Shown here one piece after another: positions 1 to 10,306 of a stretch of DNA of 64,000 nucleotides. The stretch covers positions 434,001 through 498,000 of the forward strand of contig NZ_CP133262.1 of the NCBI RefSeq assembly GCF_030915405.1, given 5' to 3'. Each line of letters begins with the position of its first letter. The first letter of the stretch is position 1. This DNA is from Neobacillus nitrireducens (GTDB taxonomy: Bacteria; Bacillota; Bacilli; Bacillales; Cytobacillaceae). Made by a program: the position numbers and the translations under genes. Below the pieces are notes generated by a model. It worked only from the letters and a program-made list of their open reading frames with translations. It was not told the origin of the DNA and made no database searches.

Positions 1-1
1 A

Positions 2-628
2 TCACAAATGAATCCCCACTTTTTATATAATTCTCTTGAAACGATTAGGGGAATGGCATTGGAACAAAATCAGGAAAATATTGCATCCATGTCATACGCG
101 CTTGGAAAACTACTCCGATATAATCTTAATAACCATTCATCGACTGTGAGTTTTAGAGAAGAAATAAATTTTTGTGAAATGTATTTGCAGATTCAAAAAT
201 TTCGCTTTGAGGACCGTTTTGAGTACAAGTTTGATATTCCGCAATGGGTCATGGCACTGAAGGTGGTTAAGTTTTCGTTGCAGCCATTAGTAGAGAATTG
301 TTTTGTTCACGGTTATGGTCCTGATACGAGAAAACTAAAAATTATGATCTCTGCTTACCGTCAATCTGAGTCTTCCTTTGTCATTCGGATTTTCGATTCC
401 GGTAAAGGAATAGATGATGATATTTTAGAAGAGATCAAGAAAAGAATAAACTTAAAAAAGGCAGCTAGTGATGGGGAAAATATCGGAATAGTCAATGTTC
501 ATCAAAGAATTCACTATTTGTTTGGTGCTGAATATGGAATCACCATACAAAGTGAACAGGGTTCTGGAACGGAGATCTTGATTCGGTTACCAATTCTAGA
601 TTATCACGTGGAAGGGGAGACAGCATGA
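2..628 (+). CDS. LytS/YesM-type sensor histidine kinase, C-terminal part
   Basis: This is the C-terminal catalytic part of a membrane sensor kinase; the sensor and HAMP parts lie before the window. The frame is open from base 2 and begins Q-M-N-P-H-F-L-Y-N-S-L-E, the His_kinase (HisKA_7TM/LytS) phosphoacceptor box. The ATPase domain follows, with an N box (VENCFVHGY), a G1 box (FDSGKGIDDD) and a G2-like stretch (GENIGIVNVHQRI). The stop overlaps the start of the response regulator by ATGA, so the pair is translationally coupled. YesM-type kinases often sense cell-envelope or sugar signals, and the GH3 glycosidase downstream fits a carbohydrate role, but that is inference. Confidence 0.9.
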   Translation, partial: SQMNPHFLYNSLETIRGMALEQNQENIASMSYALGKLLRYNLNNHSSTVSFREEINFCEMYLQIQKFRFEDRFEYKFDIPQWVMALKVVKFSLQPLVENCFVHGYGPDTRKLKIMISAYRQSESSFVIRIFDSGKGIDDDILEEIKKRINLKKAASDGENIGIVNVHQRIHYLFGAEYGITIQSEQGSGTEILIRLPILDYHVEGETA

Positions 629-1368
629 AGAAGAATATCTTGTTGGTTGATGATGAGAGATGGGTTCGGACAGCTCTTAAGTGGACGATAAACAAGTTAC
701 AGCTTCCTTTACAGGTTATCCACGAATGTGAAAATGGTTTAGAAGCACTCGACTGGATTAAGCAAAATGAGGTTGATTTAGTATTAACCGATATTCGAAT
801 GCCGATTATGGACGGTTTATCTTTAGTAAAGGAATTAAGCCAGTTGAAGAAGAAACAGGATATCATCGTGATTAGTGTTCATGATGAATTTCAATTTGTT
901 CAGCAAGCGATACGAACTGGAGTAACCGATTACCTGTTAAAACCAGTAGAGGAAACCGAGTTAAAAGAGTGTCTTGAAAAATGGTTAAACATGAAATCAA
1001 AAGAAGAAATAAACAGGAATACTGAAAAAAATGAGGATGAAACTCTTCCTTTCTCAACGATTGAGAAGGTTCTGCAGTATTTAGAAAAAACACCACTAGA
1101 TCAAATTACACTAAAAGATGCAGCTGATTGTGTCCATATGAATCCTAGTTATCTCAGTCAATTGTTTAAACAACAGTTGAATAAAAAGTTTGTTGATTAT
1201 ATTACGGAGCTGCGTATTCAGGAAAGCAAGCGATTGTTAATAAATACAAGCCTACGAATGTCCGAGATTGCTGAGAGAGTAGGATACTCGGATTTAGCCT
1301 ATTTTAGTAATAATTTTAAGAGGATTACTGGCCTTTCACCATCCGAGTTTCGAAAATCATCCATTTGA
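625..1368 (+). CDS. AraC-family two-component response regulator (YesN type)
   Basis: Cytoplasmic DNA-binding response regulator of 247 residues. The receiver domain (about residues 1-120) has the acidic pair DD at 9-10, phosphoacceptor Asp56 in VLTDIRMP, and Lys in LLKPVEE. A linker follows, then a C-terminal AraC double HTH (about 145-245) with the family signature IAERVGYSDLAYFSNNFKR. It overlaps the kinase gene by four bases. The likely target is the adjacent secreted glycosidase, since YesM/YesN pairs usually control neighbouring carbohydrate genes; no binding site was identified. Confidence 0.92.
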   Translation: MKKNILLVDDERWVRTALKWTINKLQLPLQVIHECENGLEALDWIKQNEVDLVLTDIRMPIMDGLSLVKELSQLKKKQDIIVISVHDEFQFVQQAIRTGVTDYLLKPVEETELKECLEKWLNMKSKEEINRNTEKNEDETLPFSTIEKVLQYLEKTPLDQITLKDAADCVHMNPSYLSQLFKQQLNKKFVDYITELRIQESKRLLINTSLRMSEIAERVGYSDLAYFSNNFKRITGLSPSEFRKSSI

Positions 1369-1650
1369 AGGGCTTCTTTTTTTCGCCTGACTTTTATTAA
1401 ATTTTAGGTTCATTAGAGATAGAAAGGATTTTAGCACCAGGTATATATAGCTGAATATTTAGAATCTTAAAAAAACACAAATTACTCTAAAAATACTCCC
1501 TATTAAAGTTTCCTTACTAAATTATACAATTATCTTGATTAAAAGCGGTTTCTTCTGAAGGAGGGGTTTGAATGTCGTGATTCAGTTATGAATTACTAGT
1601 TTTACTCATTTTGTAAGTAATTTAAAAGGAAAACGGGGGAGAAAAAAGAT

Positions 1651-3672
1651 ATGAAACTATTTTCAAAAAAAGCATCCACAATAACGATCGCTGCATTGAT
1701 GTTATCATCACTGGCTATTCCATACGCAAGCGCGGAACCGGGAAAATCGAATGGCAATAAGCAAAATGCACCTTCGGTTGAAGCGAGGTCCAAACAGATC
1801 CTTACACAGGGGGAGAAGAAATTTAAAGATCTAAATAATAACGGAAGACTTGATCCTTATGAAAACTGGCAGGTCCCAATTGACGTACGCGTTAAGGATC
1901 TTATTAAAAAGATGACGCTTGAGGAAAAAGCCGGAATGATGCTTATCACTGAATTTCCACAATTTAAAGATAACAAGCTAGTTTTACCGAATAAATTAAT
2001 AAACCAAAATACTCGCTACTATATTTTCCGTAAAATTCCAACAACAGATGTGATAGCAGACTATAATAATCAATTGCAGGAAGTGGCTGAGGGATCTAGA
2101 TTAGGAATCCCTATTGTAATTACATCCAACCCGCGTAATCATGCGTCAACTGATTATACGAATAATAGTGAAGGGGCAGGTCTGCATTCGTTTTGGCCGG
2201 GTCCTTTAGGTCTAGCAGCAACGCGTGATACTAGACTTGTAAAGGACTTTGCTGAAACTGCCGCAAAGGAATGGCGTGCCTCAGGTATTCGTAAAGTTTA
2301 CGGGTATACGGCTGATATCGCTACTGACCCGCTCTGGGCAAGAATTGAAGATACCTTTGGGGAACAGCCAGAACTTGCTTCTGACATGATTTATAATGTC
2401 ATCAAAGGTTTTCAAGGGGAAGAACTTGGTAAAGACAGTGTGTCCATTACCGTGAAGCATTTCCCTGGCGGCGGTGCACGTGATAATGGTTTGGATCCCC
2501 ATTTTGTGGAGGGGAAATTCAATCCATATCCAACTGAAGGGAGCTTGCTTAAATATCATATCCCAACCTTTAAAGCAGCTATTGCTGCAGGTGTATCGTC
2601 TGTGATGCCATACTATGCATTTCCAAGTAATACGAGTGCTGACCAAGGTTTGCCATGGTTTAACGAAACCCAGCAATTTGAAGAAGTTGGTTTTGCTTTA
2701 AATAAAGCAATTATCACGGATCTATTGCGTGGACAGCTTGGTTTCAAGGGCTATGTAAACTCAGATACTGGGGCGGTTGGTAATAATGCTTGGGGTGCAG
2801 AAGGGTTAACACCGGAACAAAAATTTGCGAAAGCAATCGATGCCGGGACAAATATCATTTCTGGTGCATCCGATCCGACGCCGATTATTAATGCCGTTAA
2901 GAACGGATTGCTTGCAGAAGAAAAAGTAGATGAATCGGTCACTTTCCTACTAAACGAGATGATGAAATTAGGCCTTTTCGAAAACCCTTATGTCGATCGT
3001 CAAAATGCGCTTAATGTAGTCAATAATCCAGAATCACAGAAAAAAGCGGATGAAGCACACCGGAAGTCATTGGTTCTATTACGGAATGACACAGTTAATG
3101 GTAAAAAAGTATTACCATTGGGTGATAGTGAAATAAAGGATGTAAAACTATACATTGAGATGTTCCCAGGTGGAAACGATGCAGCGGCCACCCAGAAATT
3201 AAAAGAAACCATCCAAAAATATGATCCATCTATCATAGTAACGGATAATCTTGCAGAAGCTACACATGCGTTTGTTTGGGTCAGACCAGTTCAATCCAAT
3301 TGGGATAATAATCCACGGATCACAGTTGGCCCTGAAACAGGAATCAATAATGTCGATAAAATTATTGAGATTCAGAAAAAAGTTCCGACGATTACTGCGA
3401 TAAACTTCACGAACCCATGGTTAATTGATCAAATTGAGCCCAATGCTGCAGCGGTAATTAGCACGTTTGGCGTAAAGGCTGAGGCGATTGTAGACGTTAT
3501 TCGTGGCAAATTCAAACCGACAGGGAAACTTCCTTTCACCATTCCTGCGAACAAAGAGGCAGTAGACAACGAGGTGGGGGATATTCCTGGCTATGTGGAG
3601 GATCCTTCTTATGTTTATAAAAATAAAAATGGGGATTCTTATGGATTTGACTTTGGATTAACCTATAAATAA
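1651..3672 (+). CDS. Secreted glycoside hydrolase family 3 protein
   Basis: Predicted exported beta-glycosidase of 673 residues (beta-glucosidase or related exo-hydrolase). Residues 1-28 form a signal peptide: KKASTITIAALM core and a cleavage-like ASA-EP site. The GH3 TIM-barrel domain carries KHFPGGG and a candidate nucleophile Asp in GYVNSDTGAV. The second alpha/beta domain starts near HRKSLVLLRND. No LPXTG anchor or SLH repeat is present, so release to the medium is likely. The start follows a GGGGGAG ribosome binding site. The 280 bases before it hold no other gene. Substrate cannot be read from sequence; N-acetylhexosaminidase activity is less likely because the usual NagZ-type motif is not evident. 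Confidence 0.85.
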   Translation: MKLFSKKASTITIAALMLSSLAIPYASAEPGKSNGNKQNAPSVEARSKQILTQGEKKFKDLNNNGRLDPYENWQVPIDVRVKDLIKKMTLEEKAGMMLITEFPQFKDNKLVLPNKLINQNTRYYIFRKIPTTDVIADYNNQLQEVAEGSRLGIPIVITSNPRNHASTDYTNNSEGAGLHSFWPGPLGLAATRDTRLVKDFAETAAKEWRASGIRKVYGYTADIATDPLWARIEDTFGEQPELASDMIYNVIKGFQGEELGKDSVSITVKHFPGGGARDNGLDPHFVEGKFNPYPTEGSLLKYHIPTFKAAIAAGVSSVMPYYAFPSNTSADQGLPWFNETQQFEEVGFALNKAIITDLLRGQLGFKGYVNSDTGAVGNNAWGAEGLTPEQKFAKAIDAGTNIISGASDPTPIINAVKNGLLAEEKVDESVTFLLNEMMKLGLFENPYVDRQNALNVVNNPESQKKADEAHRKSLVLLRNDTVNGKKVLPLGDSEIKDVKLYIEMFPGGNDAAATQKLKETIQKYDPSIIVTDNLAEATHAFVWVRPVQSNWDNNPRITVGPETGINNVDKIIEIQKKVPTITAINFTNPWLIDQIEPNAAAVISTFGVKAEAIVDVIRGKFKPTGKLPFTIPANKEAVDNEVGDIPGYVEDPSYVYKNKNGDSYGFDFGLTYK

Positions 3673-3777
3673 TTTTTGAAAGCACACGAAGCATTAAATT
3701 GTGACGGAAAGGTGTCAGCTTTAGATGGATTTTGTTTTTTTATATATCAAAATAATATCTTAATTCAGAAAATTTGT

Positions 3778-3806
3778 TTGACAAGACTCTTCCAATAGAC
3801 TAGGAT
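3778..3806 (+). promoter_or_regulatory. Sigma-A-type promoter of the cycA riboswitch transcript
   Basis: TTGACA at 3778-3783 and TAGGAT at 3801-3806 are separated by 17 bases. A transcript from here would start just before the glycine riboswitch. Confidence 0.65.
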
Positions 3807-3829
3807 TTAATTAGATTCATAATTGCGGA

Positions 3830-3990
3830 TGAGTATTGTGGGAGAGACTAAACGAATTGTTTAGCACCGAAGGAGCAAACCCCAAAAAATTGGGCTCAAT
3901 CTCTCAGGTAAAAGGACTACAATAGGACGCGTCTCTGGAGAGAGCCATGTGCCACCAAAGGAGTTATACTCTCAGGTAAAAGGACAGAGG
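3830..3990 (+). ncRNA. Tandem glycine riboswitch upstream of cycA
   Basis: Two consecutive glycine aptamers. The first runs through ACCGAAGGAGCAA and ATCTCTCAGGTAAAAGGAC to about 3922. The second runs through GCCACCAAAGGAG and CTCTCAGGTAAAAGGACAGAG. These are the conserved cores of RF00504-type glycine aptamers. An intrinsic terminator overlaps the end of aptamer 2, so glycine binding can switch transcription of the permease gene. For a transporter an OFF response would make sense; the direction cannot be read with certainty. Confidence 0.93.
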
Positions 3991-4027
3991 AGGAATAGGA
4001 ATTAACCTATTTTTCTTTGTCCTTTTT
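3978..4027 (+). terminator. Riboswitch terminator before cycA
   Basis: AAAAGGACAGAG pairs with CTTTGTCCTTTT at 4015-4026 and the inner AATAGG/CCTATT pair extends the stem; the right arm ends in a T run. It shares bases with the second aptamer. Confidence 0.85.
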
Positions 4028-4128
4028 GTGTGGAGAAAAATAGTAATAAATGATAAAGGAGGAGTTAGAACAGAAATAATCATCGGATGCACATCATGAT
4101 TGTCCTCTTGATTTTATACTTCAAAAAA

Positions 4129-4143
4129 ATGTAAGCGCTTTTT
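4129..4143 (+). promoter_or_regulatory. Candidate cre (CcpA) site in the cycA leader
   Basis: ATGTAAGCGCTTTTT matches the cre consensus WTGNAANCGNWNNCW at all but one position. It lies between the riboswitch terminator and the permease gene, consistent with roadblock control of glycine uptake by carbon catabolite repression. Confidence 0.5.
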
Positions 4144-4275
4144 CTGCCGAATTGACGAATAAAAAAAACTTTCACGCGAATCAATTTGCAAATACAGAAT
4201 TTACATACGACTTATTGATTAAGACCATCAAGCAATTGCAAGCATTCTCGGGGAAGTAGGGGAGAGGGAATTCAT

Positions 4276-5664
4276 ATGCAGGAACAAACATTGTCGAGGG
4301 GTCTAAAAAACAGGCATGTACAATTAATCGCGATTGGCGGGGCAATCGGAACGGGACTATTTCTTGGGGCAGGTAAATCAATCCATCTCGCCGGACCATC
4401 GATATTATTTGCTTATCTGATTACAGGGGTCATTTGCTTTTTAATCATGCGCGCGCTTGGAGAACTGCTTTTATCGAATTTGAAATATCATTCTTTTGTT
4501 GACTTTGTTAGAGACTATATGGGAAATATGGCAGCATTTATCACAGGCTGGACCTACTGGTTTTGCTGGATTTCAATCGCTATGGCCGATCTAACAGCAG
4601 TTGGTCTCTATACCCAGTTTTGGTTTCCGAGTGTACCGCAGTGGATGCCGGGACTAATTGCATTAGTCGTTTTACTCGTCATGAACCTTGCTACAGTCAA
4701 GCTTTTTGGCGAAATGGAATTCTGGTTTGCATTAATTAAAGTAATTGCGATTGTTGGACTAATTATTGTCGGGACTTTCATGATTATTAAAGGTTTTTCT
4801 ACAAATTCAGGCACATCTAGTTTTACGAATATATGGAGCCATGGAGGCATGTTCCCTAATGGCGTAAATGGTTTTATCCTCTCATTCCAAATGGTCGTGT
4901 TTGCGTTTGTTGGTATTGAACTTGTCGGACTTACTGCAGGGGAAACAGAAGACCCAGAAACAGTTATCCCAAAAGCTATCAATAATATTCCAATTCGAGT
5001 GTTAATTTTCTACATTGGCGCCCTTATTGTCATCATGAGTATTTATCCATGGAACGCGATCAATCCAGCGAAAAGCCCATTCGTTCAAGTATTCGTAGCT
5101 GTTGGTATCGCGGCAGCTGCTGGTATCGTTAATTTTGTCGTGCTAACGTCTGCAGCTTCAGCATGTAACAGTGCCGTTTTCAGTACTAGTCGGATGGTAT
5201 ACTCACTTGCCAAAGATAAAAATGCACCTGTACCATTTGCAAAACTGACTTCTCGTCAAGTACCTTCCAATGCATTGTTCTTTTCTACTGTTGTTATCTT
5301 GGTTGCCGTAATATTGAACTATGTTATGCCAGAAGGAGTATTTACACTGATTACAAGTATTTCTACTGTATGTTTCATCTTTATCTGGGGAATTACGGTT
5401 ATCAGCCATTTGAAGTACCGGAAAACCAGACCAGATCTAGCAAAAGTGAACAAGTTTAAATTACCGCTTTACCCATTTTCCAATTACCTAATCCTTGTCT
5501 TCTTGGCGTTCGTACTTGTCGTGCTTGCACTTGCGGAAGACACTCGTGTTGCCTTATTCGTCACACCTGTTTGGTTTATCATGCTGATTGCGATCTATAA
5601 GATGATGGGCAAGAAGGCTGATTTTGCTGATCAAGCAGATGATCGAAAAGTAGTGGGAGATTAA
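4276..5664 (+). CDS. cycA: CycA-type amino acid permease (glycine/alanine/serine)
   Basis: Cytoplasmic-membrane APC-superfamily proton symporter of 462 residues with about 12 membrane segments. The N-terminal stretch NRHVQLIAIGGAIGTGLFLG and the later GWTYWFCWI and LATVKLFGEMEFWFA are characteristic of the enterobacterial CycA (D-Ser/D-Ala/Gly) group, more so than other AAT-family permeases. The preceding glycine riboswitch independently supports glycine as a substrate. Start ATG follows GGGAGAGGGAAT. It is monocistronic: the next gene has its own promoter and riboswitch. D-cycloserine or D-alanine transport would be expected from the family but is not shown here. Confidence 0.9.
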   Translation: MQEQTLSRGLKNRHVQLIAIGGAIGTGLFLGAGKSIHLAGPSILFAYLITGVICFLIMRALGELLLSNLKYHSFVDFVRDYMGNMAAFITGWTYWFCWISIAMADLTAVGLYTQFWFPSVPQWMPGLIALVVLLVMNLATVKLFGEMEFWFALIKVIAIVGLIIVGTFMIIKGFSTNSGTSSFTNIWSHGGMFPNGVNGFILSFQMVVFAFVGIELVGLTAGETEDPETVIPKAINNIPIRVLIFYIGALIVIMSIYPWNAINPAKSPFVQVFVAVGIAAAAGIVNFVVLTSAASACNSAVFSTSRMVYSLAKDKNAPVPFAKLTSRQVPSNALFFSTVVILVAVILNYVMPEGVFTLITSISTVCFIFIWGITVISHLKYRKTRPDLAKVNKFKLPLYPFSNYLILVFLAFVLVVLALAEDTRVALFVTPVWFIMLIAIYKMMGKKADFADQADDRKVVGD

Positions 5665-5715
5665 GAGGCTGATCGATAGGTTTATACAAAAGATGTATCC
5701 GTTTTCAAAAAAAGC

Positions 5716-5744
5716 TTGACTTAGATGTCTCTAACTATTAATCT
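5716..5744 (+). promoter_or_regulatory. Sigma-A-type promoter of the glyA-gcv transcript
   Basis: TTGACT at 5716-5721 and TAATCT at 5739-5744 have a 17-base spacer and precede the second glycine riboswitch. Confidence 0.55.
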
Positions 5745-5774
5745 GAAAATAATAAAAAAATATGAGCGGATGAT

Positions 5775-5965
5775 GGTTGTGGGAGAGTGCAAGATTTCAC
5801 GCCACCGAAGGAGCAAGTTCCAAAAAGACCCTTGGAACAAATCTCTCAGGTAGATGGTACCACGATTGGACGCAACTCTGGAGAGCGCGTATAAAGTTTA
5901 CGCCACCAAAGGGGAAGGTTCCTATACGGAACTTAAACTCTCAGGTAAAAGGACAGAGAAGGGTA
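5775..5965 (+). ncRNA. Tandem glycine riboswitch upstream of glyA-gcv operon
   Basis: Second tandem glycine riboswitch, built like the first: aptamer 1 has CGCCACCGAAGGAGCAA and AATCTCTCAGGTAGATGGTACC; aptamer 2 has CGCCACCAAAGGGG and CTCTCAGGTAAAAGGACAGAG. A strong terminator follows. In B. subtilis the equivalent element turns the gcv operon ON with glycine; here it would also control glyA. Confidence 0.94.
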
Positions 5966-6003
5966 GATGAAAGCTTTAAGCTACCCTTCTATGTCCTTTT
6001 TTG
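5947..6003 (+). terminator. Riboswitch terminator before glyA
   Basis: AAAAGGACAGAGAAGGGTAG at 5947-5966 pairs with CTACCCTTCTATGTCCTTTT at 5981-6000, followed by T residues. The left arm overlaps the end of aptamer 2, giving the mutually exclusive fold expected of a riboswitch. Confidence 0.88.
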
Positions 6004-6119
6004 CGTGCAAAAAAAGGGTAGTGCTGTGTTTCAGGTTTTATCTTGGGAATTAGCAGATAAAATCTTCAATGTTTAACACCCTTAGTAATAGCCAAAACAA
6101 CCAACCAAGGAGGAACATG

Positions 6120-7370
6120 ATGAGTTTACAACAGAATGATTCAACAATTTTTGAAGCTATTAGAAATGAGCAGGATAGACAGTGTCAAACATTGGAATTG
6201 ATCGCATCTGAAAATTTCGTAAGCGAGGATGTTTTAGAAGCTATGGGAAGTGTGATGACGAACAAATATGCAGAAGGCTATCCGGGGAAGCGTTACTATG
6301 GAGGCTGTGAATTTGTCGATGTGGCAGAACGAGCAGCGATTGACCGCCTAACGCAGTTGTTTGGCGCTAAATATGCCAATGTACAGCCTCATTCAGGTGC
6401 ACAAGCTAATTTTGCTGTATTTTTCGCACTGCTTCAACCCGGTGATAAAGTGATGGGGATGAACCTTTCACATGGCGGGCATTTAACGCACGGAAGTCCT
6501 GTCAGTGTTTCAGGAAAATGGTTTGAGGTTGTCTCCTATGGTGTGAGAAAAGATACTCAATTGATTGATTATGATGAACTAGAAGAAATTGCAAAAAGGG
6601 AAAAGCCGAAATTGATCATTGCAGGTACAAGTGCTTACACTAGAACGATTGATTTTGCTCGCTTTAGACAAATTGCTGATCAAGTTGGCGCAAAATTCAT
6701 GGTAGATATGGCGCATATTGCGGGACTAGTTGCCACAGGACTTCATCCTTCACCAGTTCCATATGCAGATGTTGTAACGAGTACAACCCATAAAACCTTG
6801 AGAGGTCCTCGCGGGGGCATTATTTTAACAAATGATGAAGAGATGATCAAAGCTATTAATAAATCCGTATTCCCAGGAATTCAAGGTGGCCCGCAAATGC
6901 ATATTATTGCAGCGAAGGCAGTTGCCTTCAATGAAGCATTGCAGCCAAGCTTTAAAGAATATGCAAAACAAATCATTCTAAATGCCGCCACACTAGGCGA
7001 GACATTAAAAAATGAAGGTGCAGCTCTTGTTTCTGGTGGAACGGATAATCATATCGTCCTTTTAGATTTGCGTCCGTGGAATTTAACTGGGAAAGTGGCA
7101 GAAAAATTATTAGAAGAAGCGGGCATTACTGTTAATAAAAATACGATTCCCTTTGATCCGGAAAAGCCGTTCGTAACGAGTGGTATTCGGATGGGAACAG
7201 CGGCTTTAACAACACGGGGTATGAAACAGGATGAAATGGTGAAAATCGGGAAAGTAATTGCAGCTGTTTTAAAGAGCAATGGGGATAAAGACGTTCTTGA
7301 GAAAGCAAAAGAAACAACTAAAGCAATTTGTGAAGTTTATCCGTTATTTCAGCAGGCAATCACAGTATAA
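6120..7370 (+). CDS. glyA: Serine hydroxymethyltransferase
   Basis: Cytoplasmic PLP enzyme of 416 residues interconverting serine + THF and glycine + 5,10-methylene-THF. The fold-type I motifs are complete: [24 protein letters not shown], and the PLP lysine in [14 protein letters not shown]. An open frame extends upstream to 6069, but AAGGAGG at 6107-6113 lies 6 bases before ATG 6120, so that start is chosen over 6069 and 6117. Being first in the riboswitch-controlled operon is unusual, since B. subtilis keeps glyA elsewhere. Coupling with the cleavage system allows glycine to serine conversion: one glycine is split to methylene-THF, which GlyA adds to a second glycine. Whether this is the only glyA in the genome cannot be seen. 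Confidence 0.95.
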   Translation: MSLQQNDSTIFEAIRNEQDRQCQTLELIASENFVSEDVLEAMGSVMTNKYAEGYPGKRYYGGCEFVDVAERAAIDRLTQLFGAKYANVQPHSGAQANFAVFFALLQPGDKVMGMNLSHGGHLTHGSPVSVSGKWFEVVSYGVRKDTQLIDYDELEEIAKREKPKLIIAGTSAYTRTIDFARFRQIADQVGAKFMVDMAHIAGLVATGLHPSPVPYADVVTSTTHKTLRGPRGGIILTNDEEMIKAINKSVFPGIQGGPQMHIIAAKAVAFNEALQPSFKEYAKQIILNAATLGETLKNEGAALVSGGTDNHIVLLDLRPWNLTGKVAEKLLEEAGITVNKNTIPFDPEKPFVTSGIRMGTAALTTRGMKQDEMVKIGKVIAAVLKSNGDKDVLEKAKETTKAICEVYPLFQQAITV

Positions 7371-7385
7371 GAAAGGGGTATGAGG

Positions 7386-8498
7386 ATGGGGACAGCAACA
7401 GCATTAAAGCAAACACCGCTTTTTGAAACTTATGGAAAGTTTGGTGCAAAGGTCATTGATTTTGGAGGCTGGGCATTGCCAGTACAGTTTTCAGGCATTT
7501 TAGATGAGCATGAGGCAGTTCGAACGAAAGCAGGTCTTTTTGATGTCTCACATATGGGTGAAGTGCTTGTTGAAGGCAAAGATGCAGAGAGCTACATTAA
7601 CTACCTTGTCACGAACGATGTAACCAAGCTTAGTATCGATCAAGCACAGTATACAGCGATGTGCTATCCGGACGGCGGAACAGTCGATGATTTATTAGTA
7701 TACAAATTAGCGGATGAAAAATATTTACTTGTCATTAATGCTGCAAACATAGAGAAAGATTTTGACTGGATGAAGCAGCATGTAAAAGGAGATGTGACAC
7801 TCCAAAATATTTCGAACACAGTTGCTCAGCTTGCCATTCAAGGTCCAAAGGCTGAAGGTATTTTACAAAAGTTAACGGATACAGATCTTTCAAAAATTGG
7901 CTCCTTTAAATTTGCACAACAGGTCAACCTGAACGGAATCACAGATGTGCTCGTATCTCGGACAGGGTATACCGGAGAAGATGGCCTTGAGCTTTATTTA
8001 GATGCTTCACAAGTCGAAGCACTTTGGGTAAAGCTTTTAGATGCAGGAATTGATGAGGGCTTAAAACCATGTGGTCTGGGTGCACGTGACACGCTTCGCT
8101 TAGAAGCACGTCTTGCACTCTATGGTCAAGAACTATTAAGTGATATTAGTCCCCTTGAAGCTGGAATCGGCTTTGCCGTAAAAATTAAAAAAGAGAGTGA
8201 TTTTATCGGTAAATCCGCACTTTCAGCCCAAAAAGAAGCGGGGTTAAAACGAAAATTAGTAGGAATTGAGGTAACTGGCCGAGGGATTCCGCGCCACGGC
8301 TATCCAGTCGTTTCCGAAGATGGAGAGGCAATTGGTGTGGTTACATCAGGAACCCAATCACCATCTTTAAAGAAAAGCATTGGTCTTGCACTCCTATCAG
8401 CAGAGCATGCTGAAGTGGGGACACCATTAAAAGTGGTTATCCGTAATAAGCCGGTTGATGCAGTGGTAGTTAAAGCACCTTTCTATAAAAAGAATTAA
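7386..8498 (+). CDS. gcvT: Glycine cleavage system T protein (aminomethyltransferase)
   Basis: THF-dependent aminomethyltransferase of the glycine cleavage complex, 370 residues from the chosen start. It releases ammonia from the aminomethyl-lipoyl arm of H protein and passes the methylene to THF. Family stretches: [12 protein letters not shown] near the N terminus, [23 protein letters not shown] and the C-terminal [12 protein letters not shown] 7380 is only about one base from AAAGGGG, whereas ATG 7386 has a normal 7-base spacing, so the latter is used. It follows glyA by 15 bases. Confidence 0.95.
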   Translation: MGTATALKQTPLFETYGKFGAKVIDFGGWALPVQFSGILDEHEAVRTKAGLFDVSHMGEVLVEGKDAESYINYLVTNDVTKLSIDQAQYTAMCYPDGGTVDDLLVYKLADEKYLLVINAANIEKDFDWMKQHVKGDVTLQNISNTVAQLAIQGPKAEGILQKLTDTDLSKIGSFKFAQQVNLNGITDVLVSRTGYTGEDGLELYLDASQVEALWVKLLDAGIDEGLKPCGLGARDTLRLEARLALYGQELLSDISPLEAGIGFAVKIKKESDFIGKSALSAQKEAGLKRKLVGIEVTGRGIPRHGYPVVSEDGEAIGVVTSGTQSPSLKKSIGLALLSAEHAEVGTPLKVVIRNKPVDAVVVKAPFYKKN

Positions 8499-8553
8499 TA
8501 GAGTGATAGAAACCTGAATATCAAACATTACTTTACATTGGGAAGGAAGAGAA

Positions 8554-8952
8554 ATGATGACAAAAGCAACTGCAAATTTACTATATAGCAAAGAACATGA
8601 GTGGGTATTACTATTAGACGGAAACCGAGTACGAATTGGAATATCTGATTTTGCGCAAAAGCAATTAGGCGATATCGTCTTTGTTGAAACTCCGGAAGTG
8701 GACACGGAAGTAACAGCAAACGATTCCATGGGAACCATCGAATCAGTAAAAGCAGTTTCTGAACTTTATTCTCCTGTATCAGGCACGGTTGTTACTGTAA
8801 ATGAGGAGTTAGCAGATGCCCCTGAGACGATTAACGAACATCCTTTTGAAGCAGGTTGGTTAGTCGAAGTGGAGATGTCCAATCCGGAAGAATTGGATGC
8901 ACTTTTAAATGAGGATGTGTACCAAGCATATATAAATGAAGGAGAGGAATAA
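8554..8952 (+). CDS. gcvH: Glycine cleavage system H protein
   Basis: Lipoyl carrier protein of 132 residues that shuttles the aminomethyl group between P, T and L proteins. The lipoyl-lysine is Lys66 in [18 protein letters not shown], the canonical attachment site. GGAAGG at 8541-8546 positions ATG 8554 (ATG 8557 is also possible). In B. subtilis gcvH stands apart from gcvT-gcvPA-gcvPB; here it lies between gcvT and gcvPA. GcvH is also the entry point for lipoate made by LipA in many Firmicutes, which fits the lipA gene four genes downstream. Confidence 0.96.
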   Translation: MMTKATANLLYSKEHEWVLLLDGNRVRIGISDFAQKQLGDIVFVETPEVDTEVTANDSMGTIESVKAVSELYSPVSGTVVTVNEELADAPETINEHPFEAGWLVEVEMSNPEELDALLNEDVYQAYINEGEE

Positions 8953-8953
8953 A

Positions 8954-10306
8954 ATGACTTCTACTTATCGGTACCTCCCTGATACGAAACAAGATCAAGA
9001 GGAAATGCTCGCCTTTTTAAATATTTCTTCGATAGACGAGTTATTTGAAGATATTCCGGCTGAGATTCAATTAAAAGGGGAGTTAAATATCCCAGAGGCG
9101 GTTTCTGAACCACTTCTTTTGAAAAAAATGAATCAGCTTGCTTCTAAAAATAAAAATGCGAACCATTACCCAACCTTTCTTGGGGCGGGAACCTATGATC
9201 ACTACATACCAAGTGTGGTCGATCATATGATTTCACGGTCCGAATTTTACACTGCTTATACACCCTACCAACCGGAAATCAGCCAAGGTGAATTACAGGC
9301 GATTTTTGAGTTTCAAACCATGGTTTGTGAGCTGACAGGAATGGATGTCGCCAACTCTTCAATGTACGATGGCTTTACATCTCTAGCAGAAGCGGCGTCA
9401 CTTGCTGTTGCATCAACACGACGTTCGAAAGTACTTGTGTCAAAGGCAGTTCATCCTGAATCCCGTGCGATCTTAAATACGGTAGCAGAAGGCCAAGGAT
9501 ATATAGTTGAAGACGTCAATCTTACGGATGATGAGACAAGCTTGGTGAAGCTGCAAGGACAAATAGATAAAAACACTGCTGCGGTTATTGTTCAATACCC
9601 TAACTTTTTCGGATCCATTGAGGATCTGGCTGAAATCAAGAATATCGCGGATACAAAAGGAGCGCTGTTAATTGTAAGTGCCAATCCATTGTCACTTGCA
9701 CTCTTGCAGGCTCCAGGTAAACTTGGTGCAGACATTGTGGTCGGAGATATGCAGCCATTAGGAATCCCAATGTCCTTTGGCGGACCACACTGCGGTTATT
9801 TTGCCGTAAGTAAGAAATTCATGCGAAAAATCCCAGGACGAATTGTTGGGCAAACAACAGATGAAAAAGGACAGCGCGGATTTGTATTAACCCTGCAGGC
9901 TCGTGAACAACATATTCGCCGTGATAAAGCATCATCCAATATTTGTTCAAACCAGGCACTAAATGCGCTTGCTTCTGCGGTTTGTATGAGTGCACTTGGA
10001 AAACAAGGAATTCGTCAAATGGCCCAACTAAACATTGAAAAAGCCGATTACATGGCAAAGTCTCTCGATAAAAAAGGCTTTCCTATTATCAATAAAGCCC
10101 CGTTCTTTAATGAATTTGTTGTCGAACTTCCTCGTCCGGTAAAGGAAGTCAATACAAAACTTCTTGAGGCTGGTATCATCGGTGGCTTTGATTTAGGAAC
10201 GGATTACGACCTAGTAAATCAAATGCTACTCGCAGTGACAGAGCAGCGGACAAAAGAGGAGATTGACCAATTTATCGAGGTATTGGAGGCAGCTGTAAAT
10301 GGTTGA
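8954..10306 (+). CDS. gcvPA: Glycine dehydrogenase (decarboxylating) subunit 1
   Basis: N-terminal half of the split P protein, 450 residues. The PA subunit carries the first PLP-fold domain, without the PLP lysine, and pairs with GcvPB for glycine decarboxylation. Recognisable stretches are [44 protein letters not shown] and the [15 protein letters not shown] region. GGAGAGG just upstream and only one base between the gcvH stop and ATG 8954 fix the start; an in-frame ATG at 8936 would overlap gcvH and lacks a ribosome binding site. The end overlaps gcvPB by eight bases. Confidence 0.95.
   Translation: MTSTYRYLPDTKQDQEEMLAFLNISSIDELFEDIPAEIQLKGELNIPEAVSEPLLLKKMNQLASKNKNANHYPTFLGAGTYDHYIPSVVDHMISRSEFYTAYTPYQPEISQGELQAIFEFQTMVCELTGMDVANSSMYDGFTSLAEAASLAVASTRRSKVLVSKAVHPESRAILNTVAEGQGYIVEDVNLTDDETSLVKLQGQIDKNTAAVIVQYPNFFGSIEDLAEIKNIADTKGALLIVSANPLSLALLQAPGKLGADIVVGDMQPLGIPMSFGGPHCGYFAVSKKFMRKIPGRIVGQTTDEKGQRGFVLTLQAREQHIRRDKASSNICSNQALNALASAVCMSALGKQGIRQMAQLNIEKADYMAKSLDKKGFPIINKAPFFNEFVVELPRPVKEVNTKLLEAGIIGGFDLGTDYDLVNQMLLAVTEQRTKEEIDQFIEVLEAAVNG

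Noticed and set aside
2281..2676. 131-codon minus-strand frame
   Set aside because: Lies fully within the GH3 gene; no ribosome binding site or protein-like pattern.
5777..6076. 99-codon frame starting MWESARFHATEG
   Set aside because: It runs through the whole second glycine riboswitch and its terminator; structure explains the sequence.
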